From assembly GCF_020921035.1 (NCBI RefSeq), contig NC_063150.1, positions 31,481,826 to 31,545,825 on the forward strand: DNA of 64,000 nucleotides, read 5' to 3'. The DNA is from Rhodamnia argentea. Lineage: Eukaryota > Streptophyta > Magnoliopsida > Myrtales > Myrtaceae. Made by a program: the position numbers and the translations under genes. This document shows, piece after piece, positions 47,026 to 59,401 of the stretch. The first letter of the stretch is position 1, and each line of letters starts with the position of its first letter. The notes beneath the pieces were generated by a model. It saw nothing but the letters and a program-made list of their open reading frames with translations, did not search any database and was not told where the DNA came from.

Positions 47026-48564
47026 ATGTTGAAACAGCAAGGCCCGCCAAGGCTCCAGGTAGTGTTTTCTTAGTCCTGATCTATAGGGGTGTCAAGGGTT
47101 CGGTTCGGTTCAGATTTTCAAGGAACGGCGCAAACTCTCTGATGTAAATAAACTGCTTGGCAAGTGTGTTATGGTTTTATCTTACCATGTCTGGGCTTGG
47201 ATTTTGCAGACTTGTGTCTTGAAAGTGAACATACACTGTGATGGCTGTAGGAAGAAAGTGAAGAAGCTGGTGCAGAAAATAAGTGGTACTTCTTCCCCTT
47301 CTCTTTGCACTGATTCTCTGTTTAATCAGATTTGGGTATAATCGGTGTCGCTAGTTCTCTGTTCCTCACGCAATGTCTTCATGTAGGGGTGCAGAATGTT
47401 TCCATTGACGCGGAGCTCGGGAAGGTGGCCGTGATGGGCTATGTCGACCCCAGGACAGTCATCAAGAAGCTCGCGAAGTCAGGGAAGCATGCAGAGCTAT
47501 GGAGAGCTCAGGAAAAGAGCTTCCATAACCAGAACCACCTCAACCGTCAGTTCAATAACATGCAAATCGAGTTCCCCAAGGGTAATGGTGGTGAGAGAGA
47601 CAAGAATTTCCAAAAGGGTGGTGGTGGCATTGGATTTGGGCATGTCCAGCCAAAAGGGTCCAACGATATGATGCAGATTGTTCCCAGAGGTAAGAAATCA
47701 GTCACGTTCGATCTCGACGTGGACGACGTGGACGACGAAGACTATGCGAGCGATGACAGTTTCGACGATTTTGAGCTCGATCTCGGGCCACGAACACCAC
47801 GCAAGCCGTCCGCCAAGGGGGGTGGCGGTGCTCACGGGCAAACAGGTACTAAGGGAATGAAGAAAGCCAAGAGAGGTGGCATCTTTCGCATACCCATGTT
47901 GGGAAAAGGCCAAGCCAAGAAGAACGAGGGCAAATATGGCAAAGGTGGGAAGAACGATAAGTATGGAGGCAAAAATGGCAAAAACAGCTTCAACGGGGGA
48001 AATCCAAAGCAAAGTGGGCCAAAGAACGGAGCTATCAACAGAAACTATGGCAATGGTGGTGGTGGAGGCAAGAGTGATTGGAGGAATGGAACCAAGGAGA
48101 TGGATCCTGGCTTCGACATCGATTTCACCAGTCCCGGCAAAGGCCGAGGTGGAGCCGGCCGCAGGGGAGGCGGCGGCGGCGGGGCCGGGTTCGGGGTTCC
48201 GGTGCGGCAGATTGGGAACTACCCAATGGGCCACCAGGGCCAGATGGGGAACTTTCCAGCGGTTGAAGGACTAACTGCACCTATGGCAGTGAATTGTGGT
48301 GGATATGGGCCAATGGCAGGCCCAGGAAATGCATATAACCAACAACAACACATGGCCATGATGATGATGATGAACCAGCAAAGAGCCCATGGGAACGAGA
48401 TGCTGAGGCCCATGCCCATGATGTATGGCGGGAGGCCACATCCCATGATGAGCTACCACCATCATCATCCCATGCCCATGACCACAGCAACACCAAGAGG
48501 ATTTTCTGATCCTTACACGCACATGTTCAGTGATGAGAACACTGAGAGTTGCAGCATCATGTAA
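47026..48564 (+). CDS. Heavy-metal-associated isoprenylated plant protein (HIPP), three exons
   Basis: Exons 47026-47058, 47210-47285 and 47387-48564 join in frame to 428 residues. Start [11 protein letters not shown], then an HMA domain (about 12-74): '[20 protein letters not shown]' with the metal-binding pair C21-x2-C24, and '[18 protein letters not shown]'. The acidic stretch ([20 protein letters not shown]) is followed by a very long Gly/Lys/Asn and Met/His-rich region. The protein ends CSIM, a CaaX farnesylation signal. HIPPs are metallochaperone-like proteins tied to membranes by prenylation, and often interact with transcription factors or virulence targets. This length and order fit the HIPP32-37 subgroup. 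Introns split the N-terminal HMA region as in relatives. Confidence 0.93.
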
Positions 48565-50143
48565 AGCCAGGGAAGCAGCTCTCTTTGAGTTTTGCCCCCC
48601 ACCCAACAACATTTTGCAAAAACATGAAGCGAGATTTCCTGTGTCCTGAGCTATTAGTGTTGTAATTAGATTGGCGGCCTCCTTTTAAATTCAAAGTTGG
48701 GAAGGTTTGGGATGTACCATTTCCCAAGTTTGCTATCCTTTTGAACAATTGGCGTTCCTATTGAAAGCTGGCATTGACATGAAGACTGAGCCTAGCAAAT
48801 TAATGATGAACATAGACATGAATTGAACATTTTGGGGTTGTAATTCATGCGTAATGATGGATAATTTAGAGGTCTGAGGAAGTAAATATGAGGCCAACTT
48901 TAACAAAGACGGTGCTTTTCTTTGGGCCTTCAAAAGCTTTAGGGAAAAAAGTTTAAGGTGTTTGGTACAACATTCTCGAAGGCCTTCGAGCCAAAGTTAG
49001 CATTTCCAAAGTCCATTAACCCAATGAAAGTCCCACCAAGTTCTGGCATTTGTTGTTCTCTAGAGTGCTGTTTTTAGGGTTAACGAATCTTTTTTCTACC
49101 AATTTGACCTCATTTATATTTTCATATTAATTAGTTTTGCCTTCAAAATCATTGTTCATCTTCTCCTTAGCTGTGAACCATACATTCCACCTTTCATTGC
49201 CGGTCTCATGCCTAGCCGACACTCGAGTTTGGCTCACTGACGGTCCATGATGGTGGCCGAAGGTCGCAAAGGGTCTAGATTTGCACATTTGAGTCAATAA
49301 TCACTAGTCTAGATCACCAAGGGTTTGGGTTTGCGCAAGTCTAGGTCACCAAGGTCATATGACCCTCATCATCGAATAGCCTATGCTGCGACCTCAAGTC
49401 GGGGTCACCAAGGTCGAGCAACCCTTGGCATTGCCTCGCTTGGGCTGCTTGAGGTCGCACACCCTCGGCTGCACCACTCCTTAAGGCCGTAGGTCACATA
49501 GCCCTCGACTTTGCCTTGACTCTTTGATGTTTAGACCGTTTGGGAGAATTCGGTGGAGACAGAGAAGGTAATGATGGTGAAAATTATCAAAAACCCAAGC
49601 TTATTGCACTTGTGAGTATGAGGCCACCTTTAAAAAAAGGCAGCGCGTTTGGCACAGCTTTGTCAAAATGCATTGTTTTGGATTTATCTTTTTTTTTTTT
49701 TTAAGCCACGTCAACGTTACGTATGAGAAAGCAAGTAATAAAAAATGTCACTCAAATATTTTTCGTTAACCTAATTGAATGGAGTTAACGGAAGGACTCG
49801 ATAATATAAATTTGATAATTTTTATGATTTAATTACACTTTCTAAAATTTTTAGGATTCATTTGCACTTTGATAATAAGTTTTAGGACTTTTTCTTTTTT
49901 TTTTAAATCGGTGATAATCGGTCCCGAGAAGTATTCGGGGCTTGCGATTTTGGGCCTGCGTTCGGCCCGAGCGGGATTTGGGCCTGGGTCGAAAAGAAAA
50001 GCTACGTCAGCATTTATGCCCACCTGGTGGCCCCCAGTTCACTCCCTGTGTCCAATCAGCGAAGGTCTAGAGCGTCACGAGTCACGACCACCGCCGGGCC
50101 ACCGAAAACTCCCACTCCGGCACGCTCACTCTCTCTCTACTGT

Positions 50144-50188
<45 letters not shown>

Positions 50189-50236
50189 GAGCGCGAAGGG
50201 ATTGGCGAAGCCGAAGCAGCGAAAGAGAGAGAAGAA
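48565..50236. other. HIPP 3' UTR, intergenic DNA, SPC22 promoter
   Basis: 48890-49650 includes a repetitive, partly GC-rich stretch with 'ggtcaccaaggtc' words. It is flanked by loosely similar 'tatgaggccaactttaa'/'tatgaggccacctttaa' phrases, so it may be a transposon relic. A (GA)n tract (50152-50177) sits in the SPC22 5' UTR. Confidence 0.5.
50152..50177. repeat. (GA)n tract in the SPC22 5' UTR
   Basis: About 13 GA units ending about 60 bp before the ATG. Confidence 0.95.
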
Positions 50237-52805
50237 ATGCACTCCTTTGGCTACAGAGCGAACGCTCTGCTCACGTTTGCCCTAACCATCCTCGCGCTGA
50301 TCTGCGCCATGGCCTCTCTCTCCGACAACCTCAACTCTCCTTCTCCCTCCGCCGAAATTCAGGTCGGTAACTCGCCCGCTCGCTCGTTTTGGTTGTCTCC
50401 ACGCCGCGTTGTTGCTTCTTTCGATTGCGTTTCTCGGATCTGAAAGCTCGCCGCCTTTGATCCGTTCGATGGATGTCGAGTTTGAGTCTTAGGTGCTCAG
50501 CGGGCGTTGTGTGTAGTGGCGTTGAACGGAGGCTGAGCGTGCTTCTTTTATGTCTGGCCCATTCCTCTCTTCGCGAGGATGTGCTCTGTGATATTATCCT
50601 CAATTGATTCAGCGTAAAACCTGCAAGTGTGTGACCTTTACATGGAGCACCTTGACGTGAACATGGCATACAATTTGATAGAAAATCTAAAGGATTCCCA
50701 GATACCCGTGAGCTTTGATTTTGCTGTGGTTATTTAATTTCTGTGTAGCTTTTCAGGACTTTTCTTTCTTTTTTTTTCCTTCTGAAAGACAAGCCCGTGA
50801 AGGTTGATCTTATCTGTTTAGTTTATACTGACAGTCTAAGAATGAGGAGGTTCCTTTGTAACACCGTGAGTTCATTGCCCTGATATCGCTTCACTTATCG
50901 AATTGCTCATAAATTATTTCTTTGTTGTATTTCATGTGAAACTTTTCAATAGCGTAGATTTTTTTTTGCCATTTTTCTTGCCTATATCTGTATATATAAA
51001 TCTATGTGGGCAGTGCAAATAGAACTTTTTCATACTTCCATTAGGTAATTTTGAGATGCAGGTTTCTTCCCTTATGTTTTCGTGATTGACTGTCGATAAG
51101 TAGGATGGTTGATTGGCATGTTGGGTTAATTGATCTTTTTGTTCATTTTATTTGATCAATGGTGTTGGCAATCCATGCAGATTTTGAATATTAATTGGTT
51201 TCAGAGACATCCTGATGGGAATGATGAGGTATGCTTCTTTTTCTTGTTTTTTGCTATCTGCAACATTCATTCCTGCGAAAGTTACCTGGGGTGTGCCACA
51301 ATCAGTAGATTCATTGGTATGATCATTTGAATAGTCTAGCAGATGGGGCTTTTTTTTTTTGTCAAAAGCAGACGGGGCTTTTTGATCGGTTGGAAATCTG
51401 TGCGTTTACTTATGGGCATAACTGGATTTGTTTTATCTGACCGTCTTTTGGGTGCTTGTCATGTTTTCATTTCTGGTGGAATTGGAGTCGAGAGTACTGC
51501 AAACTTTCACTGGAACGATAAATTCTCTGACAGATATGCCTTATACTTAGAAATAGATAAATTCCTCTGTGTTATATCAGTCTTACCCACTCATTTGGTC
51601 GATCTTCCCACGCTGTTGTCATACCTCATCCATTGCTGGCCATTCAGATCTTTTGCCTTTGTATTCACTATGTTGCATGGACTTGTGAGATTGATGTCGT
51701 GGTCCACACAAATCTTCTTTTTCTCTGAATGAATTGAATTATTCATTAGTTGAATGGACTCTCTTTTTTTTGTTGTATGCAGGTCAGCTTGACCTTAAAT
51801 ATAACGGCAGACTTGCAGTCCTTGTTTACATGGAACACCAAGCAGGTTAGAAATAGCACATACCATGTAGTTCTTGAAAGTTGTGGCCTTTAGTGGTTGT
51901 GTGAATTTAAAGCACCTATGCAAGTAGGGAATTACATTAATTTTTAATTTCTTCTGTAATGGAACTCTCCTTGCTATTTTCAGATAAGTCAAGAAAAGAG
52001 ATTTCACTTAGTCTGTAAAGATAGAGAATTTGAAATGAAGAATTGTGCTACCGCAACCTATTTCTTTATTGGATTGAAGCCATTGAGCTATATTCTGCAT
52101 CATCAATTGATTCCAAAAGGAAGAAAAGTGTTATTAAATAGTCCCTTGAACTGCCTGCAGGTTTTCGTCTTTGTAGCAGCAGAATATGAAACCCCAACGA
52201 ATTCATTGAATCAGGTAAACTTAAGATGACATTTAGAAGAAAGATTTTTGTTGATATTTTCTGATCAACGTCATTTTTCCTTCATGATAATGTGAAAGCA
52301 CTCACATTCACTGATGTTGATGGTGATAAAATTAGCATAAATTGCCATTTCTTGGCACATAAGTTGCGTAATTTCCAATGCTTGTGGCACTGGATTGCAT
52401 GAGCTTAGCCATCAAAGACTGTGAATATGCTCTTATTTTTCTGTGGAAACATCTCTGAACAGGTATCTGTGTGGGATGGCATTATCCCTGCCAAAGAGCA
52501 TGCAAAGTTCTGGATCCAGACATCCAATAAGTACCGTCTAATTGATCAGGTAATCCAGTCTTTCTGATAATAGTTTCTAACAAGTTTTTCTGAATTGAGT
52601 GTTCTTTACACTGAATTGGTGGTTCTTTACACTTTCTTTTGGGCCATCCACAAGCCTAACTGTAATTTATTTCTTATAGGGAGGTAATCTTCGTGGCAAA
52701 GAATTCAACTTGACATTGCACTGGCATGTGATGCCGAAGACTGGAAAGATGTTTGCAGACAAACTAGTCACGTCGGGGTACCGCTTTCCAGAGGAATATA
52801 GATGA
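50237..52805 (+). CDS. SPC22: Signal peptidase complex subunit 3 (SPC22), six exons
   Basis: Exons 50237-50362, 51181-51228, 51783-51845, 52161-52214, 52463-52549 and 52680-52805 are all in phase 0 and give 167 residues. Start [20 protein letters not shown] with one N-terminal membrane span (about 9-27). The lumenal part contains '[16 protein letters not shown]', '[20 protein letters not shown]', '[18 protein letters not shown]', '[20 protein letters not shown]' and '[17 protein letters not shown]'. SPC22/23 is the non-catalytic glycoprotein subunit that holds the SEC11 protease in the ER signal peptidase complex. NITAD and NLTLH are candidate N-glycosylation sites. The length matches the plant family. 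Confidence 0.97.
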
Positions 52806-55439
52806 GACACGAGAGAGACTTGTGTTGCGTTGTTGCTGTGCCTTAGAGCATTCATATGGATAGAACGTGTTGGACAAAGTTAGAATCAGAAACTTAGAGA
52901 GCTGATTTCCCGAATTAGAATACACATCTAAAAGGATAGGCCTTCTTCTTTTCCATTTTGCCTTTGCGCTCAGTAGCATGCGCATGGCCTGTGGTCACGT
53001 GATTGTGAAATATTTATATGTTTGGAACAGCTGAGAACTCGATTACTGGAATTGTGTGGGCAGTTGTAGGTTTTTAGATCAGTGGAAGCATGTAATGCTC
53101 ACTCAAGTCGATGCTCATACAACCATACCAGCGGTACCTTTAGGTTCAACTGGTGTTTGAAAAATATTTGGTAGCTGAAGCATCCTGCAAAAGCTGCCTC
53201 TTTCTGGGTCATGCAAAGTTTTGTAGCTGTGAGTTACTAACATTTAGTGACCACGGATTTAATAACTTCCTCCGTTTGGTACGGTGAGCGATACATGTTG
53301 GTAAACTGTCGGAACGGTTATAGCCAAGGAAATGAGCTGGATCCATCGTCATCTGGTTGCAAAAAGATTCCAAAGACAACCTCTTCGGCTGTGGATGATG
53401 CTTGATGTAAGTAAAATCCTACTGTCCATCAGCACACTGTCCTCTTTTCAGTTGCATGTAGGCACATAACCGTCAAGTCTTTGACCAAAGACCAACTGTC
53501 ATGTCACTCTCAATGTGAAATCTCATTCACTGAATTGATAGTCTTTTAGCTACATCAGAATATCCTGTAGAGTATGCTTGAGAAATGGAATTATTTTGCC
53601 TTAACCAAACACATACGTAATCATTCTAGATTGATTTTTCTCCACGGAAGAGGACAAGATTTTGCCTTTCGTTATCAGTATTAACTCTAGATTTAAATAA
53701 TGGCAAATATGATCAGACACTATTTTTCAAAAGTTTAAACAATATTTCCTATACCTTGTCTTCAGTACCGTCGAAATAAACTGACCATTAACAAAGTTAT
53801 GTCATATACTTGCTTAGTTCATATCGTTTAAATTTGAATGGACATACGGTTTCTTCTCTTTTCGCTTGCACTTCGGTTTTTTTTTTTTCCAACCCGATTT
53901 CGTGGTATAAATTGTTTAGAAAATTTCAAACATTCTAATTAGTTATATCAGAAGCACATTTTCTCAGCCAGTGGTGCAAAATTCACTGCTATAACATCAT
54001 CAGTTTCGTCTCAAGAGGAAAGATTGAGCACCAGCGAGCGACCCTCATGAACAGTCAACATGTCCATGTGACATTGACAGTAAAATATGGATCCATCCGG
54101 GGGCAAACACGCCATAACAAAAAAACGAAGACAAAATGTTGAAAGTGACAAAACAGAAAGACAAAAGAACATTTTTTTTTTTTACTTCTCAATTTTTTTT
54201 TGTGCTTTTTTCTTTTTTTACGTTCAGTTGAGTTCTTAGGCACATGTCGCAACAAAACCAGACATCAATCATTACCAACATAAGAAACACCAAAAGTCCA
54301 AAGATCAGATCTTGCCCCTGTGTACGGCACAAATCACCCCTCGTCAAAAAAGCCTTCGTTTTACGCACTTTTTCCTTCGCACGCAGAAGGAGGAGAAGAA
54401 CATCATATCAGATCCAAAAGCTTCTCTGACGTATTTGCCTTTTTCTTTCTTTTTTCGTGCGGCTTGCTCCTTTTCGACAGCCTCGAGTTTGCACGTAAAG
54501 AAGGTACACACCCTCTTCGTCTCTCTTCCTGAATTTTTCACAAACGTCCATGCAAACGCAAAACAAGAAAGCAAAAAGAAAAGAAAAGAAAAGATTCATC
54601 AGTTAAACGCATGAAATCTTGTGTTTGATTCATGGATTGAGTGTTCGGACGATGATGCTTGGTTGGTGACTTTCTTGGCTCCAATTTGGCTCGGTGTTTG
54701 TCATGATCCAAACATTTCGGATCTGATGGACCAGTGATAGAGACTGGTCACATTAGTTTGTGCTGTAATGGTGTACCTTGGTTTCTTTTTCAATGTTGAA
54801 ATTTCTGGTTCAAGCTAATTCTGATGGTGCAGTTGATGGGATTTTATTCATCGATGTTTGGTGCTTTCTTGTTGATAGCGTTATTAGTTATATGGATAGC
54901 TGGAATTTTCCGGGTACGAGACAAAATCGTTCTTCTCCCTTTCGAGTTGGAACCAGACGAATCCTTCCGTGGATTTTGCCTTCCTCCCAGGTATTCACCA
55001 GAAGGCATCAACTCTAAAGAATTGGAGTATTCACAAATCTGGTTCATTTTTCTTTTTTCCTTGAAAAGTTTCCTGAATCTAGAATGCTAATGGGGCAATA
55101 TGCTCTCCATTAGCCTTGTGGAGGGCTCGGATAATTGATAGCACGATTACGTGATCATTCTGTGCTTTGTTAGAATGTCTGATCCGAGAGCTTTACTATG
55201 TGTAATCTGGAGCGAAACCGAGTGCTATTATTCTCCGTTCTGCTCCCAGTTTCACAGTCCATAAAGGTGCTAAAGTGGAATTCCTTTAGTTTCCTTTTTG
55301 CTTCATTTATCAAAACTGCGATACGCGCTCCTCCATATGTGGAACTCGCATTCACCGTGATCGAAACAGTGTTCATTCTTATTTGTGTTGGCAGCTGATC
55401 CTTATTCTCTTTTTTGCGCTTAGTTGTGCTTGAATCAAG
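52806..55439. other. SPC22 3' UTR, intergenic DNA and NF-YC 5' leader
   Basis: No gene was recognised between 52806 and about 54400. The stretch before the NF-YC start is likely promoter, 5' UTR and a leader intron. A branch-like 'ttggcag' near 55390 could be its acceptor. An 88-residue hydrophobic frame at 54824-55090 has no family match. Confidence 0.5.
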
Positions 55440-56201
55440 ATGGATCAGCAAGGACACGGTCAACCTCCACCAATTGGGGTTGTTCCTGGCTCAGCTCAAT
55501 TGCCATATGGCACGATGTCTTATCAGCCAGGCCAGATGATGGGCCCTTCGAGTTACGCGCCCATTCAGCCGACTAGTCAGCCTCAGCCACCGGGATCCCA
55601 GCTAGCACATAACCAACTGGCCTATCAGCAAATTCACCAGCAGCAGCAGCAGCAACTGCAGCAACAGCTCCAGTCTTTCTGGGCAAACCAGTATCAAGAA
55701 ATCGACAGGGTCACTGACTTCAAGAACCACAGCCTCCCGTTGGCCAGGATCAAGAAGATCATGAAGGCTGATGAGGATGTGAGGATGATCTCGGCCGAGG
55801 CGCCGATCGTGTTTGCTAGGGCCTGTGAGATGTTCATCCTGGAACTGACACTGCGCTCCTGGAACCACACTGAGGAGAACAAGAGGCGGACGCTCCAGAA
55901 GAACGATATCGCAGCGGCAATCACCCGGACCGATGTCTTTGACTTTTTGGTGGATATTGTTCCTAGGGAGGAGCTGAAGGAGGAAGTGCTTGGGGCAGTT
56001 CCAGGAGGAGGGCTGCCTGCCAGCGGTCCCATGGATGGGCTACCGTATTGCTATGTTCCGTCACAGCAGGTGTGTCAGGCCGGGCCTCCGGGGATGTTTG
56101 TTGGTAAGGGTGTGGTTGATCCCGCCATGTACCCGTACATGGCTCAACAAATGTGCCCGGAGACCTCAGAGCAACAGCAATCTCCCTCAGATCATCAGTA
56201 G
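55440..56201 (+). CDS. NF-YC: NF-YC transcription factor subunit (NF-YC3/9 type)
   Basis: Single coding exon, 253 residues. A Gln/Pro-rich N-terminus (about 1-80) is followed by the histone-fold (about 95-172), starting '[20 protein letters not shown]' and including '[20 protein letters not shown]' and '[20 protein letters not shown]'. The C-terminus is Pro/Gly/Gln rich. NF-YC pairs with NF-YB through the histone fold, and the dimer joins NF-YA to bind CCAAT boxes; in plants it can instead join CONSTANS to promote FT. The '[15 protein letters not shown]' lead-in is of the NF-YC3/9 kind. A coding region free of introns, preceded by a leader intron, is usual in this family. Confidence 0.97.
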   Translation: MDQQGHGQPPPIGVVPGSAQLPYGTMSYQPGQMMGPSSYAPIQPTSQPQPPGSQLAHNQLAYQQIHQQQQQQLQQQLQSFWANQYQEIDRVTDFKNHSLPLARIKKIMKADEDVRMISAEAPIVFARACEMFILELTLRSWNHTEENKRRTLQKNDIAAAITRTDVFDFLVDIVPREELKEEVLGAVPGGGLPASGPMDGLPYCYVPSQQVCQAGPPGMFVGKGVVDPAMYPYMAQQMCPETSEQQQSPSDHQ

Positions 56202-57379
56202 CTATGATATGGAGTAGAGGAGAAAATGTAAGTTTATTTACGAATTCTGCTTAACTTAATTAATATAGTTATGGAATTGATATAACATTATGTGGGCTTG
56301 AATTGAATTCTAGCTGTGACTTCTTTGGGAATGACCCGCTTATGGTCTCATATGCATGTGACCATGTGCTTGCACATGCATCCGAAAGTTAAATTGTATG
56401 GGGTCATCAATGAAGTGATTAGCATTGTCATTGGCATGTGCTAATATATTGTGCTTTCGGATATCAGAATCCATGATTACTCATTCTAGATCAAACTAAT
56501 TTGGTATCTTCTTTGACAGATTCTCCGCATTTAGGACATTTGGTATCCGAAGAATGGAATGACTGGCCTTCTGATTTGATAACATGATTTTGACTGGAGA
56601 AGAGTGAAGATTACGCATAATATGATTGACATCAGTAGCTGACCTTGATTTAGCCTATGTTTCATTGCTGATCTTGATTTAGCCTATGTTTCATTCTCAA
56701 TTTTCCCTGTTTTAGTTACCTGAAGATACAAAACAGTGGTCATTTTGGTATCTGATTTGTTCAAAAGGATCATGAATTCATTCTGCACTAAGTTCTACAC
56801 CTCCTCGAATTGACTTAATCCGTCTCCTCGTTTACCCTTAAAATGCAGTTGCTCGTAGTGCTTCGGCATGACACAGTCAAATTCATGGATAGATTTGTTT
56901 GGAGATTGTTCGATTGTTCGATGGGCATCGAATTCCAGAATACAGGACATATTTGTGGATAGTATGTGCCAATCCTATGTGCCCTAAGCACATACTGAAA
57001 CTATAAAGGTTGATTCCAGCCCTTCTGTCTTATCACTGTGATTTGAGCCAAATCTAGGTAAGATCAGGACGAGAGACCAGAAAAGCCAGATAACACCCTC
57101 GGACTAATCTAGGACCTGGAAGTGTTGATATTGTAGATGAAAGCCATTTGAAACGAAGGCCGACGGTCCAAACATCTTACACTCTTCGTCTGGCTTCCCG
57201 TTTAAAGGGCAAATATAGCTCATAGAATGGACAAAGACTTGTGTTAAGAGATGGAAAAACTGTTAAGGAAAGTTTTATCTTAACAAAGCATAATTGAAGA
57301 ACCTTAGCAACTGCCCGGAGGCACTCTAACAATTTCGCTTTATGAAGTCAGAACTCCTATGAAGCCTCAGTTGCCAGAT
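56202..57379. other. NF-YC 3' UTR and intergenic DNA
   Basis: Contains a 29-bp tandem duplication (56638-56695) and an inverted ATGCATGTG/CACATGCAT pair (56352-56360, 56373-56381) with RY-type CATGCA words. No gene was seen. Confidence 0.5.
56638..56695. repeat. 29-bp tandem duplication
   Basis: The unit GCTGA(C/T)CTTGATTTAGCCT... occurs twice with one mismatch. Confidence 0.95.
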
Positions 57380-57655
57380 TTACTGATTGTCGATCTGCTT
57401 CTTTAGGAACCCCTGGAAAATCCCATCAAGCGCCGAAGTCGCCGATGAACTGTGTGATCGATAGGTCCAGTCGCCGATGAACTGTGTGATCGATAGGTCC
57501 GGGCAGCTCAAAAAGAGAGTAAGAAGCGCTTGGTCCGAAAAAGGTTTTCAATTCTCCGCTCAAACACCTCCTTAGACCTGTGATTCATCTCGTCGCCTGT
57601 TGCGGTCATTCCTCTGATTTCTACCCTGCCATCCGCAAAAAAGTTCACCGCCTAA
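57380..57655 (-). pseudogene. Decayed alpha-crystallin-domain (IDM2/IDM3-like) exon, fragment A
   Basis: On the minus strand, 'FFADGRVEIRGMTATGDE' lines up with '[18 protein letters not shown]' of the intact gene at 62640-62878. 'KRFLLSF', a stop, 'ELPGPIDHTV', and finally 'DGIFQGFLKKQ' line up with '[13 protein letters not shown]' and '[13 protein letters not shown]'. A frame break and a 32-bp tandem duplication (57437-57500) destroy it. It is a relic of a last exon whose other exons were not found. Confidence 0.75.
57437..57500. repeat. 32-bp tandem duplication inside fragment A
   Basis: The unit starting AGTCGCCGATGAACTGTGTG is repeated at 57469. Confidence 0.97.
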
Positions 57656-58129
57656 ATGCTGCAGCAACTTGAAAGTAAGTCTTAGAGAATTCGTTAGTGC
57701 TTCAACATCATTAATCCGGCAACTCGATAATCCTAATACAAAGAAGTAACACCATAAGAAAGAACGATATATCTTGCCGATATCTTCTGCGCATCTATTG
57801 TGGCGACTAGTAAAAACCAAACAGATCAGATGGCTACATTGCGCGGAAGGGAAAATGCCCGTTTCTTAAGCACCATTAACCGACACCGATGCAAAACTTG
57901 CAGGCCAAATGGTCAGATGGCCGATATCCCGACTCTTGCACAATAATGACCATATCCAAGCGAAATCAGCAGGTCGAATGAGCTCAAAATGGAAGTTTTT
58001 CATTACTTTTCGATTGCATTGTAGAGCAAGGGGGAAACCAAGAAATTAAAAGCTTCTTAACGCATAACAACCGAGTAAGATCTGGCAAAAACCTGGGACT
58101 AACATATATAGCAAATCCTCGTCAGCCAC

Positions 58130-58420
58130 ATTGACATCCATCAGCTATTCATCTGCTTCTTCACTTCTCCGGTTCTCCCTAAGAAATTACACTTGTGCCA
58201 ACATCAGCCAAAAAGAGTTCGATTTTGGTGGAGCCTGGCAGCTGAAACGAGATGGAGAAGTCTCCGGGCAGACATAAGTTCTCATCTCAAACGCCACCCT
58301 AAGCCTGTGAAGCGTCTTCTGAGGTTGTGGTCACTCTTTTGAGCGTGACCTTGCCGTCGGCTTGAAGGTCACAATCAATGCTGCTGCACTCAAAAGCACA
58401 AGGCCAAGTTCGAAGATCAA
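58130..58420 (-). pseudogene. Decayed alpha-crystallin-domain exon, fragment B
   Basis: Minus-strand 'CDLQADGKVTLKRVTTTSED' matches '[20 protein letters not shown]'. After stops and a frame change, '[19 protein letters not shown]' matches '[19 protein letters not shown]'. It is the same exon as fragment A, so the relic locus held at least two tandem copies of it. Confidence 0.75.
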
Positions 58421-59401
58421 CTGAATCCAAGAATGGTAACAGAGAGGAAATGAAGTGATCTTTATGGCGGCCACAAAACCGAAGTTCCAAAGGCTCAAAC
58501 CGCAGCCATGAGATGGGTGAACTTGGGGCCTGTGAGTTGCCAGATTCAGAAGAGCTGGATATGCCTCCATAATGCCTGCGAGCCCGAAGCTCGCCTGTCC
58601 CGCCGCTGCAGTTCTGCTCCTCCTAACTTCGGTTCTGCTGCTTGCCACAACATCACTGCGCTCCTTCTCATGTTCGATCTGAGGGAAGAAATCCAATTCC
58701 AAGACTCAGTTGATACTCGAACTTTGGCATCACTCTTGAGATGTTCAAGCCTGACTGCAAGGTCACAACACTAAAGTAGTGACCATAACGGTCAGAAGAG
58801 GCTCCACAGGCGGAACTTTCTTTACCGCTTTGTTCGCAACATCCTCTCAAGCATAAGAAAAGGTGTTGATAGGGGCAGTGGAGTGAACAGATTGGGTGCT
58901 CTGTGTCCAATGCTCCTGTTATTCTTATCCTTATCAAGAAAGCAGATACCAACAATTGACAATTCACGCATCTCGGCAAAACAGAGAAGAGCAATGTCTC
59001 AACTCAATCAAGATCAGCTTGTCCTGTCTTCTTTTCTCTTCTCTGTTTTTTGGTATATTGCTTGCTAGAGAAGATCTCTGTTACCCTTCTCAATCATGTT
59101 GTTCCCATAACCTGTGTTCTTCTTCAATGGGTTACACAAGCAAAAGACATTGTTCTCATTTTCACGAAGAAGAGAGTTATTCAACTTGAGTGTCGTATTA
59201 TTATTTGGAAGGCAACTTTGGATGTCTGATTTATTTTCCTCGCCCTTATTTCTATGTCTAAATCCCGTTCATGCCATTATGTTGGTTAAGTTTGCGAATT
59301 CCTTTCTCTAATTCCTCCGAGGAAGGCATAAAGATAACCCAGTTAAGATGATAAAACATCAAAAGTATTCCTATTTCGATTTTTTTTGGATTGCGTAACT
59401 T
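58421..59401. other. Intergenic DNA right of the relic exons
   Basis: Open frames at 58331-58994 have no recognised domain. The 58690-58800 stretch is weakly reminiscent of the same exon, but I do not count it. Confidence 0.4.

Noticed and set aside
47698-48234. 178-residue antisense frame
   Set aside because: Shadow of the HIPP glycine-rich region.
48890-49650. Possible transposon bounded by 'tatgaggcca(a/c)ctttaa'
   Set aside because: Flanks are only loosely alike and no inverted ends were found, so it is noted as intergenic only.
54824-55090. 88-residue hydrophobic frame before NF-YC
   Set aside because: Lies in the likely leader intron, with no family match.
58690-58800. Possible third copy of the alpha-crystallin exon
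   Set aside because: Only a short 'CDL...' resemblance; too weak next to fragments A and B.
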